Of a stretch of DNA of 10,070 nucleotides, positions 6,884-10,070 are shown piece after piece. Position numbers and translations under genes: made by a program. This stretch comes from CAZVCG01 sp964649675. GTDB taxonomy: Bacteria > Pseudomonadota > Alphaproteobacteria > UBA9219. The notes under the pieces were generated by a model. It made no database searches. It was not told the DNA's origin and was given only the letters and a program-made list of their open reading frames with translations. The stretch lies in the NCBI GenBank assembly GCA_964649675.1, contig CAZYPX010000067.1:1-10070 (forward strand). The letters run 5' to 3'. The first letter of the stretch is position 1. Each line of letters opens with the position of its first letter.

Positions 6884-7672
6884 ATGGAAAAACTTGAAAA
6901 AGCCCTTGAAAAAGCGAGACTTCAGGCTGGCCTCGGAACGCCGTACGTCCCCACGGATTCGAAGCTTTTCGGTAACGGCCTCGAAACCATTGCGCCTAAC
7001 ATCACGCAGAATTCCGACTTGCCCCTGCCAAGCGAAGACATCTTTGAATCGAACAGAATCGTCGCGCATCGAACCCGCTCGCCTGAGGCCGATGCTTTTC
7101 GAATTTTGCGCACTCAGGTTCTGCAGACCATGAAGAACATGGGCTATAAGGCACTCGCCGTGACAAGCCCGCATTACGGCGACGGAAAAACGACAATAGC
7201 CACCAATCTCGCCATAAGCATCGTTATGGACCTTAAACAAACGGTTTTGCTTGTCGATCTCGATTTACGCAAACCGAACATATGCAAATTTCTGGGGTTC
7301 GAAACGCCAACGGGACTAAGCGATCATTTACTGCACAACGCGCCTATAGCCTCGTGCTTGGTTAAACTTCCGTTTGACCGGCTAAGCCTTCTCCCCGCAG
7401 GAAAACCGCTCGAACTCTCTTCGGAAGTATTGGGTTCGCCCAAAATGGCCGGCCTCGCGCGCGAGCTAAAAACCCGTTATCCGGACCGCCTTGTCATCTA
7501 CGACATGCCCCCCGTTTTAGCTCAGGATGATCCGATTGCCTTTATGCCTCATGTCGACGCGGTCCTTCTCGTGGTGCGCGATGGCCTGTCGAAAACGGAA
7601 GACATAAGGCGCAGCCTCGAAGCCCTCTCCAACGCCAACGTTATCGGCACCGTATTAAACGACGGCTATTAA
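6884..7672 (+). CDS. BY-kinase-like ATPase (CpsD/CapB type), partner of the chain-length protein
   Basis: A cytoplasmic P-loop ATPase of the bacterial tyrosine kinase family, which cycles with its membrane activator to control polymerisation. In its 262 residues the N-terminal part has charged repeats (EKLEKALEKAR), then DAFRILRT (70-77), which corresponds to the E-x2-R-x2-R oligomerisation motif but with Asp in place of Glu. Walker A is SPHYGDGKTT (95-104), Walker A' is VLLVDLDLRKP (121-131) and Walker B is LVIYDMPP (203-210); all three ATP-site motifs look intact. The C-terminus ends in a lone Tyr (NDGY) and lacks the tyrosine cluster that is autophosphorylated in Wzc, CpsD and similar kinases. 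The ATG is preceded by AAGGAAAGG with an eight-base gap, 26 bases after the chain-length gene. This adjacency is the usual arrangement for the split membrane-activator/kinase pair. It may be a true tyrosine kinase acting on other sites or an ATPase-only regulator. Confidence 0.87.
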   Translation: MEKLEKALEKARLQAGLGTPYVPTDSKLFGNGLETIAPNITQNSDLPLPSEDIFESNRIVAHRTRSPEADAFRILRTQVLQTMKNMGYKALAVTSPHYGDGKTTIATNLAISIVMDLKQTVLLVDLDLRKPNICKFLGFETPTGLSDHLLHNAPIASCLVKLPFDRLSLLPAGKPLELSSEVLGSPKMAGLARELKTRYPDRLVIYDMPPVLAQDDPIAFMPHVDAVLLVVRDGLSKTEDIRRSLEALSNANVIGTVLNDGY

Positions 7673-7685
7673 GCGCCACATAACC

Positions 7686-9128
7686 ATGGGCATACGCAGA
7701 AAAATGGCGAAAGGCGCCTTCTGGCTGTTCCTTGAAAAGGGGGCGCAGCAGATTTCGTCGTTCGTCGTCTTCGCCGTCATCGCGCGCATGATCGGGCCGG
7801 AGGAATACGGCCTTGTGGCCATGTGCGGCATAGTCTTGATGTTGATGAACAATGTGACATCGGGGCTTGTCGACGCCGTCATCAGCATGCGGATCAGGGA
7901 CGATTTGCGCCTCTCCTCCTTGTTTTGGACGGTCACCGGCGGCGGGGCTGTCCTGAGTTTATTGTCGTTTGGGCTGTCACACCCCTTTGCGGCCATTTTC
8001 GATCAAGAAAAGCTTGCGCCGTTGTTGCAGGCTTTTTCTATTATCCCCTTTCTCTTCGCCCTTGCGGCCGTACCGACGGCGCTTATCACGGCGAAAATGG
8101 ACTTCAGGATCTTCACGATCCGCACTTTTGTGGCCTCCCTTGTAGGAGGGATCGTCGGCATTGTAGCCGCGATGAACGGTTTTGGCGCGTTTGCCTTGGC
8201 CATTCAGCAGATCGTTGCCCAAATCATTATCAACATCGTGGTTTGGGTGGGTTTGGGCTGGCGGCCTCGCCTTACGTTCAGCACAAAAGCCCTTGGCGAA
8301 ATGTTGAGGCTGGGGTTTGGCGAGACGGGTTCGATGCTGGTTTCCTTCCTAGATGCCCAAACGCCGCGCTTTGTGCTGGGCTATTTTCTCGGCCCTGCGG
8401 CGGTCGGTTACTATGCCTTTATTATACGCGTATGCGGCGCGATTCAGGACGGCGTCATCCAGCCCGTTTTGGGCGTTATCTATCCCGCGCTTTCCGAGAT
8501 GTCCGGCAAACTGGAAGAACAAAAGGCCATATTGAAGCAAACCATCTTTCTTGTCGGATCGATCATCTTGCCGATCGCCGTCGGCCTTATGGTGACCGCG
8601 CCGATCTTCGTGCCGTTAATCTTCGGGGAAAAATGGAGCAATGCGACGTCAAGCCTGCAAATATACGCGATAGCCGCCATCTTTTTTTCTGCGAACATCA
8701 TTCTCCGCAGCGTATTAAGGGCGCACAAGCAACAACTGGCTTTTTTGCGCACACAGGCGGCTATCGTTGTGCTGGCGGTGGCGGCCTATTTCTGCGCGGG
8801 ATGGTTCTTTTTGGAAGCCGTGATAATAACGAGAGTCTTGTTTTATACCGTGAGCGTTACCGCATATACGCTCCTGACAAAACGGAAAACGGGGGTTGGG
8901 CTTGCGAACAGTTATCTCAACCTATGGAAACCTTTGCTCTTTTCACTGATCATGGGCGCAGCGCTTTTGTTGATACGGGAATCTTTTGAGCCAGCTATGA
9001 ACAAATGGATTGGCCTTGCCGCGTTGATTGCATCCGGAGGGCTGATTTACTCGACGGGATATTATTTCTTTCAAAGAGACATGGTTCATGCCGCCTTGGC
9101 CAGATTGAAAAAGGTCAGGAAAGCCTAG
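7686..9128 (+). CDS. Wzx-type polysaccharide repeat-unit flippase (WzxC-like)
   Basis: A polytopic inner-membrane transporter of the MOP superfamily that flips undecaprenyl-diphosphate-linked repeat units to the periplasmic face. Its 480 residues contain about 12 to 14 hydrophobic segments throughout. The opening KGAFWLFLEKGAQQISSFVV and ARMIGPEEYGLVAM (33-46) are typical of the family. The stretch FVPLIFGEKW (308-317) matches closely the equivalent region I recall in E. coli WzxC (colanic acid exporter, 492 residues). The gene starts 13 bases after the kinase stop; the Shine-Dalgarno before the ATG at 7686 is weak, so coupling to upstream translation is likely. An internal ATG at 7704 would lose only six residues. 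It is the last gene of the rightward run, and its TAG stop overlaps the stop of the opposing gene by four bases. Its presence makes this a Wzx/Wzy-dependent rather than ABC-transporter-dependent locus. Confidence 0.9.
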   Translation: MGIRRKMAKGAFWLFLEKGAQQISSFVVFAVIARMIGPEEYGLVAMCGIVLMLMNNVTSGLVDAVISMRIRDDLRLSSLFWTVTGGGAVLSLLSFGLSHPFAAIFDQEKLAPLLQAFSIIPFLFALAAVPTALITAKMDFRIFTIRTFVASLVGGIVGIVAAMNGFGAFALAIQQIVAQIIINIVVWVGLGWRPRLTFSTKALGEMLRLGFGETGSMLVSFLDAQTPRFVLGYFLGPAAVGYYAFIIRVCGAIQDGVIQPVLGVIYPALSEMSGKLEEQKAILKQTIFLVGSIILPIAVGLMVTAPIFVPLIFGEKWSNATSSLQIYAIAAIFFSANIILRSVLRAHKQQLAFLRTQAAIVVLAVAAYFCAGWFFLEAVIITRVLFYTVSVTAYTLLTKRKTGVGLANSYLNLWKPLLFSLIMGAALLLIRESFEPAMNKWIGLAALIASGGLIYSTGYYFFQRDMVHAALARLKKVRKA

Positions 9129-9994
9129 TCAGCCTTACCGATTTCCCACGGCCTGCCGAAGGCTTCATCCCATTCGTCGGGGTAAAAGCGGCCAAAGCCT
9201 GCGGCGGGGTAAAAGGTTGTTTCACCGAAATAAACGCCTTGGGGCAGGTCATAAAAATCGACACGGACAAAATCGAACAACGCGCCGATTTTTTCGGCTA
9301 GCTCTATCATCAAATCGTAATGCGCGGGCTGGGGCACATCGCCCTTGATTTGGGGGTTGCCCTTGGTAAAGGGCAGCTTGTTCCAATCGCGGTCAAAAAA
9401 AGCCATTTCATGGTTTCCGAAACGGCCAGCGTCCTTTTGCACGAAATGAACGCGCCCATGATAAACGAAAAACTTGTAATCTTCGGGCACATCCCCATTG
9501 GGAACTTGGAGCATCCGTTCAACAAGCGCCATGGGTTTGATCCGGCTATAGGCCCATTCGCGGTTTTTATGGCCATGGCGGCTTTTCAGTGCCGCCTTTA
9601 TCTTTTTGCGTATTTGCGGTACATTCAGATCGCCCTTTGCGCGCACAAAGACGGCATCGTTCCACCCGTGGTTTGTTTTGACGACATAGGGCGGATCGAG
9701 AGATTCAAAGGGAATGTCTTCGGGCCTTTCGCCCGACCAAAGCGTGGGGATGACGTATTGAGCGCCGATGAGCGCGGCCACTTCGCTTTTCACCGCAAGC
9801 TTGTCGGCGAAAACGGCGAAACGCGGATCGCGCTGATATAGCTTGCGCCAATTGAGCTTTTCGTTGAATGTTTTCGGGCTTCGGAAATCGCACAGCCTTT
9901 TAAATTTCCGCGCGAATAGAACCTGAATGGCCAGCCTGTCCGGCAAAGGCCAAAGCAGAAAATAAACGAACTCTTTAATCAACGCCTTCAGCAA
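9125..9994 (-). CDS. TupA-like ATP-grasp protein (ATPgrasp_TupA family)
   Basis: A cytoplasmic protein of 289 residues that I recognise as the TupA-like ATP-grasp family, often annotated as an amidoligase or, loosely, as a glycosyltransferase. TupA itself is linked to teichuronopeptide synthesis, so relatives in polysaccharide loci may ligate an amino acid or peptide-like group to a sugar; the substrate here is unknown. Visible family features are SPKTFNEKLNW (39-49), DKLAVK (64-69), VVKTNHGWND (104-113) with the likely ATP-binding lysine, VERML (158-162), EDYKFFVYHGRVHFVQ (171-186), and the metal-binding region RVDFYDL (244-250) with FGETTFYPAAG (256-266). The start is TTG at 9994, supported by a perfect AGGAGG six bases upstream. 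It is encoded opposite to the flippase gene, sharing a CTAG at the stops, so it may begin a separate leftward transcript or belong to another unit to the right. Confidence 0.86.
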   Translation of the reverse strand: MLKALIKEFVYFLLWPLPDRLAIQVLFARKFKRLCDFRSPKTFNEKLNWRKLYQRDPRFAVFADKLAVKSEVAALIGAQYVIPTLWSGERPEDIPFESLDPPYVVKTNHGWNDAVFVRAKGDLNVPQIRKKIKAALKSRHGHKNREWAYSRIKPMALVERMLQVPNGDVPEDYKFFVYHGRVHFVQKDAGRFGNHEMAFFDRDWNKLPFTKGNPQIKGDVPQPAHYDLMIELAEKIGALFDFVRVDFYDLPQGVYFGETTFYPAAGFGRFYPDEWDEAFGRPWEIGKAD

Positions 9995-10000
9995 TTTGCG

Positions 10001-10006
10001 CCTCCT
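10001..10006 (-). promoter_or_regulatory. Consensus Shine-Dalgarno supporting a TTG start
   Basis: AGGAGG on the minus strand lies six bases before the TTG at 9994. No in-frame ATG is present near it, so TTG is the best supported start of the ATP-grasp gene. Confidence 0.75.
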
Positions 10007-10070
10007 GTTGTCTTACTGCCCGAGAAAGCGACAAATCGGTTGACCATAGCCCTATATAAGCCCCTAGGCA

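Noticed and set aside
6698..7240. A 180-codon open frame on the minus strand over the chain-length/kinase junction
   Set aside because: It is antisense to two well-supported genes, covers their ribosome binding site and shows no known domain.
7823..8989. A 388-codon open frame on the plus strand
   Set aside because: It overlaps the flippase gene in another frame, is rich in Arg, Cys and His as shadow frames are, and lacks the hydrophobic pattern seen in the true frame.

Overview
The window carries most of the assembly and export part of a Wzx/Wzy-type extracellular polysaccharide (capsule/EPS) locus, next to the 3' end of a phenylalanine biosynthesis gene. The organism looks like a Gram-negative alphaproteobacterium of moderate GC content. 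Reasons are the prephenate dehydratase C-terminus, which has the ACT-domain wording I associate with that class, and an outer-membrane export apparatus with signal peptides and a beta-barrel. This placement is an inference from protein wording; no rRNA or other marker is present.

Layout: (1) 2-613 (+), the C-terminal two thirds or so of prephenate dehydratase. (2) 647-2071 (+), a WbaP-type polyprenyl-phosphate sugar-1-phosphate transferase, the enzyme that primes repeat-unit synthesis. (3) 2127-3038 (-), an ExeA/GspA-like AAA ATPase, convergent with wbaP. (4) 3039-3266, an AT-rich divergent intergenic region with a good promoter facing right. (5) 3267-9128 (+), a tight five-gene run: short periplasmic/outer-membrane export protein (Wza-like), outer-membrane beta-barrel protein, Wzz/GumC-like chain-length protein, cytoplasmic BY-kinase-like ATPase, and Wzx-type flippase. 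(6) 9125-9994 (-), a TupA-like ATP-grasp protein that meets the flippase gene tail to tail on a shared CTAG.

Working model: the WbaP-like enzyme loads the first sugar onto undecaprenyl phosphate. Glycosyltransferases not in the window finish the repeat unit, and Wzx flips it. A polymerase, also not in the window, extends it under control of the GumC-like protein and its partner ATPase. The Wza-like protein and the barrel carry the polymer out. The ATP-grasp protein could add an amino-acid or similar substituent.

The combination of a short export protein, TIGR03016-like barrel, GumC-like protein, separate kinase and ExeA-like ATPase resembles, from memory, the core of exosortase/PEP-CTERM-linked EPS loci. 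No exosortase, Wzy polymerase or classical glycosyltransferase is visible here. I found no tRNA, rRNA, CRISPR array, insertion sequence or phage gene. Nothing in the window clearly amounts to an undescribed system; the most unusual points are the kinase lacking a tyrosine-rich tail and the flipped ATPase.
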